From Apoda limacodes (lineage: Eukaryota > Arthropoda > Insecta > Lepidoptera > Limacodidae), in contig OX291549.1 in assembly GCA_946406115.1 (NCBI GenBank), positions 26,125,901 through 26,189,900 of the forward strand: a stretch of 64,000 bases of DNA, read 5' to 3'. The notes below the pieces were generated by a model. It did not search any database, had not been told where the DNA came from, and saw only the letters and a program-made list of their open reading frames with translations. The position numbers and the translations under genes are program-made. Positions 1 to 9,717 of this stretch are shown here, piece by piece; positions within the stretch are counted from its first letter, which is position 1; each line of letters starts with the position of its first letter.

Positions 1-95
1 ATAGACTACTTAATAGTTTGAAATTGTTAGCTACAGCTAGCTTGTTATAGCAAACTTCCCTACAAGGAGTTGTCGTAGGAATTTCATTTATGCTT
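1..95 (-). repeat. End fragment of a dispersed repeat (family B)
   Basis: The words for a CTACAGCT-rich stretch, a TTATAGCAAACTTC stretch and an AAGGAGTTG stretch recur in the same order at about 59290-59345, where the longer copy is also on the minus strand. This looks like the truncated end of the repeat family seen more fully at 50700-51035 and 59045-59395. It has no coding potential. Confidence 0.5.
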
Positions 96-611
96 GGAGT
101 TTTTACACGGTACAAGGTACGTAAAAAAGGACACGTATAAGAATTAAGAGTAACTAAGTATAAAAAATAGGTATGCTAATGAACCAATGGGAAGGACACC
201 CAGCTCTTTCAACCTACGAACGATGAGAAAAAACTATCTAAAAAGCGCAGAGACTACCTTTTGCCAGAAAGTTTCATGTCGAAAATCTAAGTTGAAAATG
301 TATTTTTAGTAGATGAAGTCAAGCAGCTAATATTCCATAAATGAACTCGAATCATAAATGAGAACTTAGAAGTTGTAAGAGTAACAAGATTTACAAAATA
401 TAACAAAATACCAAGTTGGAATTTATATTGTCAAATTTCTGTATAAACACTTCCACTTCCAGTGCTATTTGTCTCTGTGGTATACATTTGCGACAATATA
501 CATCTGTAGCTGAACAGTATGTTTAAATGTTATGATTTTAAAATTTCTAGACGAAAACTTGTGTCATGTTATGTTGCTACAAAGTAACAAAATATCAATA
601 CATTTGACTTC
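96..611. other. AT-rich sequence without a recognisable feature
   Basis: There is no open frame of note, no tandem repeat and no recognised mobile-element motif here. Confidence 0.5.
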
Positions 612-880
612 TTTGCAGCCTACTTGGTAGTGTGACCAGATGCTATGCAGAGGCTGTGGGTTCGATTCACGCACTCGACAAACATTTATGTCTTAATATA
701 AACATTTGTGTTTGTCTTGAGTCTGGGTGTATTTATCTATGATATGTATGTATTTACAAAAAAAAAGTAATATATATGTATTTGTATCCGTTGTCTGGTA
801 CCCATAACACAAGCTTTGCTTACTTTCTTGCGCTGTGTGTGGTGTTCAAAAATATTTATTATTTATTTATTATTATTATT
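612..880 (+). mobile_element. tRNA-derived SINE, family 1
   Basis: The head resembles a tRNA: a box-A-like stretch (AGCCTACTTGGTAG) is followed about 35 bases later by a box B (GGTTCGATTC) of an internal pol III promoter. The body contains a GTCTTGAGTCTGGGTGTATTT word, an A-rich stretch, a GTTGTCTGGTACCCATAACA word and a GCTGTGTGTGGTGT word before an ATTTATT-rich tail. Copies of the same body lie at 25485-25762 and 50375-50642 (minus strand, with heads), and partial copies lie at 9718, 29465, 43390 and 46424. The combination of head, body and simple-repeat tail is typical of lepidopteran SINEs, which are moved by LINE machinery. This copy is nearly full length. Confidence 0.85.
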
Positions 881-1504
881 TTAAAAAATAAACACTGCCT
901 ATGTTATGTATCAAAAACAAACATAAATCATACATAAAATTGAAGTCATGGAAGAAATTATTTTGGAATTAGTCTTACTTTCAGTAAGGTTTACACAGGT
1001 TTTTATTGGAAGAAAACCGTTTATTTTAATGTTATTAAATTAAAAACATAATAAATGTATATAACACTTTTGGAAGGTCTTGTCTTTTTTAACCGATTTC
1101 AAACCTCCTCCTCCTCCGGTTCTCAATTCGTTGAAATCTTTCTTTAATGTATGTTCCCCGATTACTCGAAGACGCCTGGACAGATTCGAAAATTTCTTTT
1201 TGTTTTTAAAAGAGTATACTTTCCAGGTGGTTTCATATTAATGTAGTAATTTTAAAACGTAAAATTTTGGAGAAAAAAAATAATTGATGTTAATTTGGAA
1301 CTGATGCAACGCTTTTTATGTTGATGATTGTACAAAATTTTGTTACGACAATGGATGTTTTGAGTGTAGCGCCTGAGATATATAGTTTTCTATTTTTTGG
1401 AATTTAAATCTTGTCTTTTACATTTTCCGCTTATTTATTCAACCGCGTCTGGTATAAAACCTATAGTAAATGCAATTTCAACAGTTTACCCATATTCAAG
1501 CATA
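881..1504. other. AT-rich interval with a short dispersed repeat at about 1085-1215
   Basis: Around 1085-1215 lies a stretch with a CCTCCTCCTCCGGTTCTCAA core, an ATGTATGTTCC word and an ACGCCTGGACAGATT word. It resembles a very common lepidopteran repeat that starts with an AACCGACTTC-like word, but the match is from memory. The rest shows nothing recognisable. Confidence 0.4.
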
Positions 1505-1990
1505 ACAGGATGTTTTTTTTACTTTGCTCAAGCCCTCAGAAAAAAGGCTAACGATCTGAATCTCTTAAAACGGTGATACACAAAAAGACACGAGGAATTA
1601 TACAAGGCACTGAGCTTAATCCCCAAAAGAAATGCAAGATGATGGGTGGCTTCATATAATGGAGGACAGTCCGGACGATCGGACGGATCTTTAAATTCAA
1701 TAATTATTTCGTAGAGCAGTGGCTACAAAATAAATATGTCAAGGAAATTTGGAACTTCTATGGCACAAATAACAAAGTCGTAGTCTGGCATTCACGTCTA
1801 AATAGAATGGTCAAAGGTAAATCTCGTCCAGACATTGAAAATTCGCAGAAATTTCATTCAAAGAAAGCCAGGAAGAAAGAGTTTATTGGGAGATCTCAAA
1901 AGATTAACTAATTTATTACCAGGGTAATAAATGGAAAAAATTAGAACAAGTCTATGTTTAGAAAAATTGGGCTCGTTTTTGTAAAAAAAA
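1505..1990 (+). pseudogene. Decayed MULE-type transposase C-terminal region
   Basis: Reading across frames gives, in order, a stretch with ANDLNLLKR, then LYKALSLIPK, then DGWLHIMEDSPDD, then YFVEQWLQNKYVKEIWNFYG and TNNKVVVWHSRLNRMVKGK. The pattern of an EQW...W.F stretch followed by TNN, then W(H/N)..LN, then a short loop with a conserved proline matches the C-terminal half of MULE-like transposases known from many insects (often FLYWCH-associated proteins). The catalytic DDE core that should lie upstream is not visible. At least one frameshift separates the DGWLHIM block from the FVEQW block, and an in-frame TAA lies between 1655 and 1665. No terminal inverted repeats were found, so this is a truncated fossil. 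The family call rests on motif memory. Confidence 0.55.
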
Positions 1991-2284
1991 TTCAGGGTTA
2001 ATCTAGCGTGCTGTTATTTATGTTATTAAAAATGTATCTATTTGTTGGTTTTGTATATATACAAATGTAAGCATATCTTGTTATCTATTTTTATTTTCTT
2101 CTAATGTTATTTCTACTTACAAGGTGCGTTTATGTCTATGTGTAGAAAAATTGTGCGCATTTAATTTATAATTTAATTATAGAAATCCTACGCCCATTAT
2201 TTTGTGCATTCTTTATTGCATCTGTGTTATTTATATTCGTCTTTCATACATAACAAATACTTTTTCTAAGAAATACATATAAGG
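1991..2284. other. AT-rich sequence, nothing recognised
   Basis: This interval follows the MULE remnant. It could be the rest of that element, but no inverted repeat or motif supports a boundary. Confidence 0.4.
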
Positions 2285-2435
2285 AAAAACAGGTGAAAAG
2301 GTGAAATCAAATTACTAGAACAACCTTATTACTAAAGAAAGGTGAAAATAAAAGACGGACACAGCTTGTTACGTTTTGGCTGCGATATTTTTTCTGCCAA
2401 TATTTCTTGTTGCCAGGAATAAGAAGTGAATTACA
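2285..2435 (+). repeat. Dispersed repeat, copy 1 (partner at 9357-9525)
   Basis: Both copies share the same order of words: GATCAAATTAC or ATCAAATTACT, then CAACGTTATT or CAACCTTATT, then AGGTGAAAA or AGGTAAAAACGAAAG, then TTTTGGCTG or TTTTCGGCT and a TTGCCA word. The divergence is high and the orientation is the same. The family is unnamed. Confidence 0.45.
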
Positions 2436-2471
2436 CCTCGCATATTATATTTTTGTGTTTATTATAAACTA

Positions 2472-2790
2472 CTAGCTCACCCCGCGAAGTTGTTTCTCTT
2501 TTTAAAAACGACTGGCGCGCCACCTATCGTGAAAGTATGCACAACAATTTGCCAAAATTTCACTACAATTTTTATATATAAAAATCCTTACATTCAACCT
2601 AAGGCCAGATACTAGTTTTTGTCCATTAACTTTCAAAATTGACGAATTTTCACACGAATTTCCAACCGCCATTTTACCCCTTTGGAGATGAATTTCGCAA
2701 AATACTATGTTCGGTAATCCCTAAGTCTCAAATGAAAAAGCCACATGCCAAATTTTAAGTTTCTATACCCAGCGGTTTTCTTTTATAAAT
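2472..2790 (+). repeat. RTE-like or SINE-like repeat, degenerate
   Basis: The copy opens with an AGCTCACCCCGCGAAGTTG word and continues with GCCACCTATCGTGAAAGT, a CAACAATTTGCCAAAATTTC stretch, an ACCCCTTTGGAGATGAATTT stretch and a CCCAGCGGTTT word. The same modules occur at 52855-53038, 54545-55070 and 55490-55830, also on the plus strand. Confidence 0.55.
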
Positions 2791-2799
2791 ACAGATTTG

Positions 2800-3015
2800 T
2801 ATCTGTTACTAGTACCGGATATATGCGGTTGCAGAGAAACTTCCTCCCGAAAACGCTTAGGTTGTGGAATGAGCTGCCAAGGTTTCTCCAAGAAACAAGT
2901 TATTAGATTTTTGAAGGGACAATAAGGCGGGAGTGATACCCCAGGTATTGCAAGCATCCATAGGCTGCTGTGACCGCTACCATCAGGTAGCTGGCAAGTT
3001 TCTTTGCCACATTTG
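2800..3015 (+). pseudogene. 3' end of a jockey-like LINE, copy a
   Basis: The translated remnant follows the family pattern RKLPPENA.LWNELPRFL, then KKQVIRFLKG and a short tail ending near HRL. It is followed by the family's untranslated end (GACCGCTACCATCAGGTAGCTGG, split by mutation, then TTTGCCAC). Better copies are at 42375-42692 and 30780-31190. The copy is short and 5' truncated, as usual for target-primed LINE insertions. Stops and frameshifts make it non-functional. Confidence 0.7.
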
Positions 3016-3592
3016 CTATAAAAAAATCTAACTTTTTAAGTTGAAAAATACCTCTGTTTAAAAACATAAATTTAAAAAACAGGCTAACTGTTAGTGATAC
3101 ATTTTAATTTATAATTTAAAAAAAATGTTTGAGAATTATAGGAACAAATTTTGGTCTTAAGACCAAATTTTTCGCAAAGTAAGAGTTTCATTAGCAATGG
3201 TTTAATGCAACAAAATTTAAACTTAGTTAATTGCCGAAAGAACAATGCCCACTCTCCATACATGACTGGCCCAGGTTTAAGTATTTTATAGACACATATC
3301 ATATTTTGTTCGTGTTTAGGAATATAACAAAACTAGCGGAAAATCATTAATAAAAATGTTAGGAAAAAAAAGAGTTCGGGTAATTAGAAATATATATTAC
3401 TTTGTAAGGACTGGGCCAAAAAAGTCTTAAGATAAACATAAGTTTTTAAACTGGTAGTGTTAAAAATTATCATTAACAGGGCATGACCAACGTAATTTCT
3501 TTCAGTATACGCGAGTGAACAGTGTTTTACTTAGTTTCTAAAAGTAATGACTGATAGTTTTTTTTCCTAGTATGAAAAATAGAACTATAGAT
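3016..3592. other. AT-rich sequence without recognised features
   Basis: The minus-strand frame at 3084-3302 has no family resemblance and a composition expected of AT-rich DNA. Nothing else stands out. Confidence 0.5.
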
Positions 3593-3633
3593 CGGACGCG
3601 AAACAGGAAGAATTTCATTCAATGACCATTCGG
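3593..3633 (+). repeat. 40-bp repeat, inverted partner at 10249-10290
   Basis: The stretch CGGACGCGAAACAGGAAGAA followed by TTTCATTCAATGACC reappears in reverse complement at 10249-10290 with about four changes. The longer copy at 10160-10290 suggests a dispersed element of which this is one end. Confidence 0.5.
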
Positions 3634-4383
3634 CAGCTCGTCCTAAAGAGCGCTGGTGCAGCGCACTCCCATAAATATTTATCTACTTAAGAAACAATTA
3701 GTTTTAGATTTTACTTAAAATAAATAATTATTAAGTATGCTTTGATTACTTTTTATATTTAAATAGAATATCACTAAAACCATTATGTACACTCACAGTT
3801 TACTCAAGATTTAGTATGGAATTGCACAGAGCAGACTGTGTCACTAAGTGGAGCGCTAGCAATTGCACTCCTATGAAACGAATTTCAATACAAAGACTAG
3901 AGCTAAAATCACTTTAGCTCTACTAAAATCATCAAGTGTGAAAGAGAAAGTTCAACACAGTCTCACACTTGAAACAGAAGATTTTGTACGAAAAATTAGC
4001 AAAATATAGAGCGCCGCTCCTGGGCTATGTTGACCACCGCCTTCGGTCCGACAGCGCTGTTGCCGCTCTTATCACAACAAATTAAATAAGTACATACTTA
4101 CATTAACAGTTTGTGTATTGTCTAATAAGTAACTATAGCAAAATAAAATGTGATTATTGTGATGTGATTAAATAGTACTAAAAGATTTTAGTAACTCAGT
4201 TTGAAATAAAGACAAATGGTTACAAAATGTGACACGAAAGCATACACGCGCAACGCGCGTTTGTAAATCTAAATATGCGAATGAATTTAAGTTATAAATA
4301 TATTACTAAAAGATTAGCATTTAAGCACCTCTTTTTTTTGGTGAACGCCCAAAGTATCCCAGCTCATTACATATTTGATACCA
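3634..4383. repeat. Hairpin-rich interval, probably a decayed foldback element
   Basis: A perfect palindrome pairs TAGAGCTAAA with TTTAGCTCTA around 3898-3922. A second inverted repeat pairs CAAGTGTGA with TCACACTTG around 3932-3972. An AGCGCTAG word at about 3853 and an AGCGCCGCTCC word at about 4010 flank them. The nested symmetry suggests a MITE-like element between about 3840 and 4060. The rest (4070-4383) is AT-rich with nothing recognised. Confidence 0.4.
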
Positions 4384-5345
4384 AAGACATTTATGCCATC
4401 CTTGTGTGAGAATCTTGGCTAAAACCCTGTCTACCTTCTACGTCTCATTCCTTGCCTGGTTTTCAATTAATACGTAACGATAGAAAAAAAAGACGTAGTA
4501 GTGGGGTAGCTATTTATTTCCGTTCCCATATTCCATATTATATTATTGATATGTCTCTTCAAGTTGCCTCTTTGAATACGGCTCACCATGTTTTTATCGA
4601 AATAGTTATTTCTTATACGGAAATTCTTCATAGTAACTACTTCTCTAATTTTGAATATATCCTAGGAACCCTAACACCTCATTACAACCACAATATTATA
4701 ACTGGTGACTTTCACACTTGGCTGTAAAAATAACAGCCGTGCTCATCAACTTATAGTCGTATTTTTAATTGATATAAAAATACGACTATAAGACAGTGGT
4801 GGATGGATGTAACTTGCACATACTGCTACACACTTTTTCCCCAATAACACTACTTCTTTATTAGACTTAATGATAGTGTCTTCTTCCACACACGTTTTTA
4901 AGCATAGTCAGTGCGTTGCTGACGCTTTTTCATAGTATAACTTGGTTTATCTCTCATACAAGATTCGTCCTCCCAAATCCAAATCGAGAATGCTTAGCAA
5001 CGCAATTTGAGTGGTATGGATATTTAAACACTTGTCTGATGATGCTTGCAACATCAATTGGTCTAAGGTCATCAATGCGACTACCGTTGATGAAAAAATA
5101 AGATTATTTAACTCATTTATTATCGATTTGTACAACATTCATGCTCCCATACATATACCGTTAAATCAAACATGTTCCGGCACGCTGGCTCACGGACGAA
5201 ATAAAATCTTTGATGACGAAACAAAATCGTGCCAAGGCCAAATACAAGGTTAAGGTCAAGTGGCTCCCAATTCGACTTCGCCGAGATACTCATGTTCTCT
5301 TTCTTCTGTATGAATGTCCCGCTCAATCCAAATACACCAGTATAC
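4384..5345 (+). pseudogene. LINE ORF2 fragment, AP endonuclease domain
   Basis: The decayed frame reads ESWLKP..LPSTSHSLPGFQL near 4400-4475, whose Glu matches the catalytic Glu of the APE-type endonuclease. It continues with RKKRRSSGVAIYFRSHIP at 4470-4530 and GDFHTWL at about 4705-4725, where the usual GDFN catalytic Asn is His. A different frame then gives SLLDLMIVSSSTHVFKHSQ (4855-4915), DAFSYHDLVYLSYKIRPPK and, further on, INWSKVINATTVDEKIRLF, HAPIH and a TK.NRAKAKYK block. The order matches jockey-clade LINE endonucleases and the start of the linker to the RT. An in-frame stop lies before ESW, and a 35-bp palindromic insertion splits the domain at 4750-4792. No RT follows. Confidence 0.8.
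4750..4792. repeat. 17-bp perfect inverted repeat inside the LINE fragment
   Basis: CTTATAGTCGTATTTTT at 4750-4766 is the exact reverse complement of 4776-4792, with a 9-base loop. It interrupts the reading frame of the endonuclease remnant, so it is a secondary inverted duplication rather than part of the LINE. Confidence 0.8.
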
Positions 5346-5474
5346 TCAAAGAAACGTTTAAATTTTTATACATGTGTATTTATATATTATGTACATCTAT
5401 TTAGTTATATTTATATCTATATTGTTCATATATGTTATTTGTGTGTATTTATTGATTTTATATGCATTATTGTA

Positions 5475-5508
<34 letters not shown>

Positions 5509-5534
5509 TTCTTAATAACTGTATCGACACACGC
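5346..5534. repeat. AT-rich spacer with an (AT)n microsatellite at 5477-5508
   Basis: About 16 AT dinucleotides are uninterrupted at 5477-5508, inside a pyrimidine/AT-rich spacer full of TATATT words. The overlapping open frames here code for Tyr/Ile strings and are artefacts of the repeat. Confidence 0.85.
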
Positions 5535-5680
5535 CTACTATTGTTTAACTTTATTATTGCCTCTACCCAAAGGCTCATTAAAGCGATAAGACCGCCTTTT
5601 GATTTTCTCTATTTGTAAATATTTTTTTTGTAAAATTATTATGTTGATGCAATAAAGTATATTGTTATTATTATACTACT
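5535..5680 (+). mobile_element. 3' untranslated end of a jockey-like LINE
   Basis: The stretch CTCATTAAAGCGATAAGACC, then GCCTTTTG, and a final GCAATAAAG near 5651 followed by TTATTATTAT matches the 3' untranslated region of lepidopteran jockey-like LINEs: a GCGATAAG.CCGCC word, a polyadenylation-type AATAAA and a short simple tail. Similar words occur at 9830-9860 and 42820-42860. It lies about 190 bp past the endonuclease fragment in the same orientation, so both could be one internally deleted insertion. Confidence 0.6.
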
Positions 5681-7324
5681 AATATCATTCAAAGACTTAA
5701 TCACCATTCTTTCCTAGACAAAATTGGCCATTGTCCTTTTCGAAGCTTACAAAACTACCATATTATAAAGAAACCTTGCCAAATAAATATGTGAATTCGT
5801 CAAGAACTTAGTAAAAGAAATAACATTTTTATTAAAAGAAAAGCAATAATAACAACTGAATGATAAAGATTTTGTAAAGTTAGTATGGTCCATAAATGTA
5901 AACAGTTTGCCCTAACATTAAAATGAAGACTGCAATAAACTCAAATGGTCAACATTCTCGAGACACATATAAAACTTTTATTTTGTTAAACGGCAACATG
6001 CTCTATAATTCAAGTTATAAGCTCAGTAAATAGGAAGAAACGTGCTAAAGTGCCTAGTTAAATGTAAAAGATTGCGACTGTGAAAAAATAACAACTGAAT
6101 ATTGTAATTTTATTTTAAACCGACGAAAAACGAAAGGAAGAGGTACTTAAGGCTGCGGTACAGGCTAGACCGCAAAAATACGCCGTTTTTGTGCAAATTT
6201 TGTGGCTAAACTATAGCATCTTAAGGATTGAAAAAAAAATTTGTTATGAAACTTACTTTTCCCTAGTGCATTACCTTAGTGAGTGCGTTTCATTCATTGT
6301 ATTTAATGAAATAAAAATCTGGATGTGACCATTGTTTCAACAGTTGTGCAAATTTTTAAGCGTGTTTTGCATTTTCTTGTAATGAGAGTTGGTTAAATAA
6401 TTAGAATAGCTTGTTATCTTGTGCATTGACTCTAATTTGTACCAAAAAGTCAAAAAATGTGACTTCAAAATGGAAATAACGTTAAATTCCATACAAAAAA
6501 TTAAAAGTTTCAAGGCGTCATTACGGTATAAATTATTTAAGAAGTTTATAACATATATATCTCATAGTAATGTATATGACATTATCTAATGATTTATAGT
6601 GCATTTACATACACAACGTTAGAATTACAGAAATTAGCTTTCTGGCCTATATCACCCTCTTAAGTCGGTGCCTAATTTTTTTATAATTTTGGCTTAAGCT
6701 AAAACTTTTTAATATATAAATTCTTTTAGATATATTAAAACTATTCACACCATTTCGATTGTGTTATGGTGAGTTTATTTATTTATTCATCTTATATTTT
6801 TATGCATTTACTCGCAAATGTCATGGATTTTTTTTTATGTATATGACCACGCATAATTATTTACGAAGTGGTTTTTGAAATTTTTATTGGATAGTATACC
6901 TCAAAGTTGGTCCCATTGAAGTTTAGAAGAAATATTAATCCCTAAGAATCAAAATAGGGGAGTATTGATTTTACGCAAGTAGATAAACATAGTCGTACGA
7001 TAGGCCACGGTTTTCTGTTCTTGTGTCTCTAGCCAAATAACTGTGTTGCAGCGATGGGCTCACGCCCTGTCACGCAGAACTAAAGTGATTGGTAAGAACA
7101 GGCTGTCACCCTACATCATAATGTGTGTATTTAGACACTAATTGCCCCTTCTGGGGATAGAAACCATAAAAATCTTGAAGAATGTATGTATACGTACACT
7201 ATTTCGTTGTAACAACAACATAAAAAATTAATACCGTTTTTTAGTCATAAAGAGTTTTGCAGAGTTTCGAAACTTATTTTCACCTCTTTCTTATTAGTAT
7301 ATATATATAGTTTTACTAAAAATT
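5681..7324. other. Gene-free AT-rich interval
   Basis: There are no open frames above about 60 codons. A short AAACCGACGAAAAACGAAAGG word at 6117-6137 recalls the start of a common lepidopteran repeat, but the body cannot be followed. At 7030-7130 there is a CACGCCCTGTCACGCAGAAC word in slightly GC-richer sequence of unknown origin. Confidence 0.4.
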
Positions 7325-8060
7325 GTGTTTCAACTCGAGACTACTCTATCCGAGGTTTCTGACTGGGGATGGAAAAACTTGGTCCGATTCAATCCTATAA
7401 AGACACAAGTCTGCACATTCACCGCTAAGAAAACCCCATCCACTGTGCCACTGTCCAACAATTCCAGAACATTCCCCTCTCCATCTCCAAGAGAATTGGG
7501 ATCCTTGGTGATGACATCTCTAGCGATGTTCAGTACCAAGATCGAAATCAGATTTGTAAGACAAAGTAAATCTGGCGTCCAAAAAACTAGGTGAATTAAA
7601 CAGAGCGAAGCAGTATATTACGTCGGGGCAAAGGTTACTGCGTTGCAAGTCGCAAGTTAGGCCCAAGTGGAATACTGCTGCCATCATGCTTTTAGCTCGG
7701 TTTGAATTGTCCACGATCCCAAACTCACTTGCCGTATCGAGCCCTTAAGTCTGAGGAACTTTGCCTCCCTGTGTGTCTTCTACCGCTTGTACAATGGGAT
7801 GTGATCTGAGGAATTGTTCGAAATGATGCCCACAGCTACTTTCTTCCATCTCACTGCTCGCCATTGGTAGGGAATTCATTCTCATACTTTAGAACCGAAA
7901 TGGTCGCCTACAGTGCGGTTTCAGAGAAAATTCCTCCCGCGAACGCTTGGGTTGTGAAATTACCTCCCTGCCGAGGTTTTCTTTTAGGCCTACAGTATGG
8001 GGTTTTTCAAGGAGGAAGTCATTCGATTTTTGAAGGGTCGGCAACGCGCGAGTGATATCT
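7325..8060 (+). pseudogene. LINE reverse transcriptase C-terminal remnant (jockey-like)
   Basis: The first part reads VSDWGWKNLVRFNPIKTQVC then TFTAKKTPS (7355-7440), which is the thumb-side NL..FNP.KTQVC.FTAKK signature of this LINE group. Frameshifted pieces follow: ASKKLGELNRAKQ-like, an IEPLSLRNFASLCVFYRLYN stretch at about 7735-7800, SEELFEMMPTATFFHLTA at 7810-7860, and a FQRKFLPRTLG...FFKEEVIRFLKG end at about 7920-8040. The order matches the RT C-terminus seen at 13035-13890 and 42375-42692. The catalytic half is absent. Several indels and stops make it dead. Confidence 0.8.
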
Positions 8061-8277
8061 CTAGTATAACATCTTAGTGTTATAAAAAAAATTAAAACAC
8101 TTGCTCATAAAGCATCCTTTACTGTACCATTTTAGCTGCTTAAAAAAGTCAATTAGGCACAAGTGCATTTACAGATTTTTTTTTATTAATTTATACAAGA
8201 AGAAATTATGCCTATTGAGTAAAATCTTATTTTTGGAAAAATAAATTTTAACGTCGGTAGTTTTCGAGGGGTTTAAA
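8061..8277. other. Short AT-rich spacer
   Basis: Nothing is recognised between the LINE remnant and the SINE. Confidence 0.5.
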
Positions 8278-8560
8278 TTTCACTTCACGGCCTAAGTGGC
8301 GGAGGTTCGAACCCCGAGTCGGCGTGTACCAATGAGTCTTTTCTTAATTTCTCATGTTCAATGAGTTATTTATTTACACCACTGGCTTTTCGGTGAAGGA
8401 AAACATCGTGAGGAAACCTGCATATGAGAAGAAAAAAAAAAGACGTATGTGAAGTCCACAGTCCACACTGGGCCCGCGTGTGGACTATGGCCAAAATAAC
8501 CCTCGCTTATGAGTAGGCCGTGCCCCAACAGTGGGGACGTATGAAGGCTAGCGAGAAATT
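8278..8560 (+). mobile_element. tRNA-derived SINE, family 2
   Basis: A tRNA-like head (CGGCCTAAGTGGCGGAGG) runs straight into box B (GGTTCGAACCCC). The body has the conserved words CACCACTGGCTTTTCGGTGA, AGGAAAACATCGTGAGGAAA, CCTGCATA, TGAAGTCCACAGTCC, ACTGGGCCCGCGTG and, at the end, GGCCGTGCCCCAACAGTGGG. This order is typical of a widespread lepidopteran SINE. The copy is nearly full length and well conserved. Confidence 0.88.
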
Positions 8561-8600
8561 TAATCGTGTTTGTGAAAGGGTTAAAATTTAATTTCAATAG

Positions 8601-8929
8601 GGGGTGTTTTCCAAGAACGTACCATTTTGGGGATGCAAATCGTTAGAGTGCATTGTCACCAGCAACGTTTGTATGAAGCTCTTTTCTCTGTGACCCCTCC
8701 CCGGACCGCTGGGGGTTGTCAAATAATTTTCAAAAGGAGCTGTGCCCCTATGACGGACCTTTTTTTGTCAGAAGCAACTTGTTCGAACACACCCCTTTTG
8801 AAAAAAACTTTGAAGTTCCCTAGGGGTTCGGAGAAGGGTCACAGACCACAGTGCTCCATACAAACGTTGCTGCCGACGATGTACTCTATCGATTCCCATC
8901 ATAAAAATATATGGTTATGGGGACACCAC
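8601..8929. mobile_element. Foldback DNA element with long imperfect inverted arms
   Basis: The left arm (about 8601-8710) contains ATCGTTAGAGTGCATTGTCA and CAGCAACGTTTGTATG, then TGACCCCTCCCCGGACC. The right arm (about 8815-8929) contains, in reverse complement, ATCGATAGAGTACATCGTCG, CAGCAACGTTTGTATG and TGACCCTTCTCCGAACC. Pairing spans roughly 100-120 bases with scattered mismatches, with outer ends near GGTGT and ACACC. The loop encodes no protein, and the 107-codon frame across it is a by-product. A non-autonomous TIR element fits, but the superfamily and target duplication are uncertain. Confidence 0.7.
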
Positions 8930-8955
8930 AAATTTTGCTACAAATTTTAAAAAAG

Positions 8956-9164
8956 TTTTTTGACGTGACAACGTCTTATAAATTGGTTTGCCGGGTGACA
9001 CTTCAAGAAACTGCGTTACGCTCCGCTCACGTTATGCGCTCACAATGAGAGCGAGTGAGAGGCACGCGGCATGGTTAGCCCGCCTAAGAGCGAGAGAGAC
9101 AGACATAAAAAGTGAAAGGCACAAGTTGTCACGATTCCGGACGGTTGTCCGACACTATTTTTTT
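8956..9164 (+). repeat. GC-richer 0.2-kb repeat X, copy 1
   Basis: The unit starts TTTTTGACGTGACAACG and ends GTTGTCCGACACTA. It is matched in reverse complement by 27837-28046 with no difference seen over about 198 bases. Internally it has CTCACGTTATGCGCTCACAA and GAGAGCGAGTGAGAGG stretches giving short dyads. Base composition is clearly less AT-rich than the surroundings. No protein family fits the frames across it. It could be a short non-autonomous element, or the terminal repeat of something larger. Confidence 0.75.
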
Positions 9165-9356
9165 ACAGCACCCTATTTGTACACCTTAATCGTAACCAAA
9201 ACAAAGGAAAAAACGTGAAAATATTTTTAGTCCAGTTTTTTTTCCAAGCTCGCCTAAGTAGTACTAGCAAATAACATAATTCATTATTTATTTATGTATT
9301 CATCTATCTGTAGCCTTCTTGTATTTTGCAGAGCAAGACCAGTGTATTTTTACATT
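9165..9356. other. AT-rich spacer
   Basis: Nothing recognised. Confidence 0.4.
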
Positions 9357-9525
9357 GAAATGTAATAAAAAATGAAACAAGAGAAAACCTGATAAAAGCG
9401 TGAAGATCAAATTACAAAGACAACGTTATTTAGGAAAGGTAAAAACGAAAGAAATGCGCACTTAGTAATTTTTCGGCTTTTACGTTTTATCTTGCCATTA
9501 ATATCTCTATTACGAAGAAATGAAG
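9357..9525 (+). repeat. Dispersed repeat, copy 2 (partner at 2285-2435)
   Basis: It has the same word order as the copy at 2285-2435 with many substitutions. It extends further at its end (ATTACGAAGAAATGAAGCAG compared with GGAATAAGAAGTGAAT in the partner). Confidence 0.45.
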
Positions 9526-9604
9526 CAGAAATAAAAATCTTTTACCTATCTTTGACTAGGTACTTCATTTTGTTTGACGAGAAAATAGCATTTTTTTATA
9601 CCAC

Positions 9605-9685
9605 TAGAGTGGCAAACAAGCTTGCGATCCGCCTGATGGTTACCGCAGCCTATGGACGCTTGCAACGCCTGGGGTATCACTCGCG
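9605..9685 (-). mobile_element. Short 3' end of a jockey-like LINE, minus strand
   Basis: GGCAAACAAGCTTGCGATCC, then GCCTGATGGT, then TATGGACGCTTGCAACGCC is the reverse complement of the family's 3' end (GGCGTTGCAAGCGTCCATA ... ACCATCAGGCGGA ... TTGTTTGCC). Only about 80 bases remain, ending in the family's terminal word. Confidence 0.75.
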
Positions 9686-9717
9686 CACTAGCATCAATAT
9701 AAATAATATTTTTTTTA

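Noticed and set aside
5229..5618. 129-codon Tyr/Ile-rich frame
   Set aside because: It spans the end of a LINE remnant and an AT microsatellite; composition is explained by the repeat.
8283..8312. Functional tRNA gene at the SINE heads (also 612, 25740, 50620)
   Set aside because: Only box A/B-like stretches remain; the cloverleaf cannot be completed and each is joined to a SINE body.
8627..8950. 107-codon frame
   Set aside because: It runs across the arms of the foldback element and has no protein resemblance.
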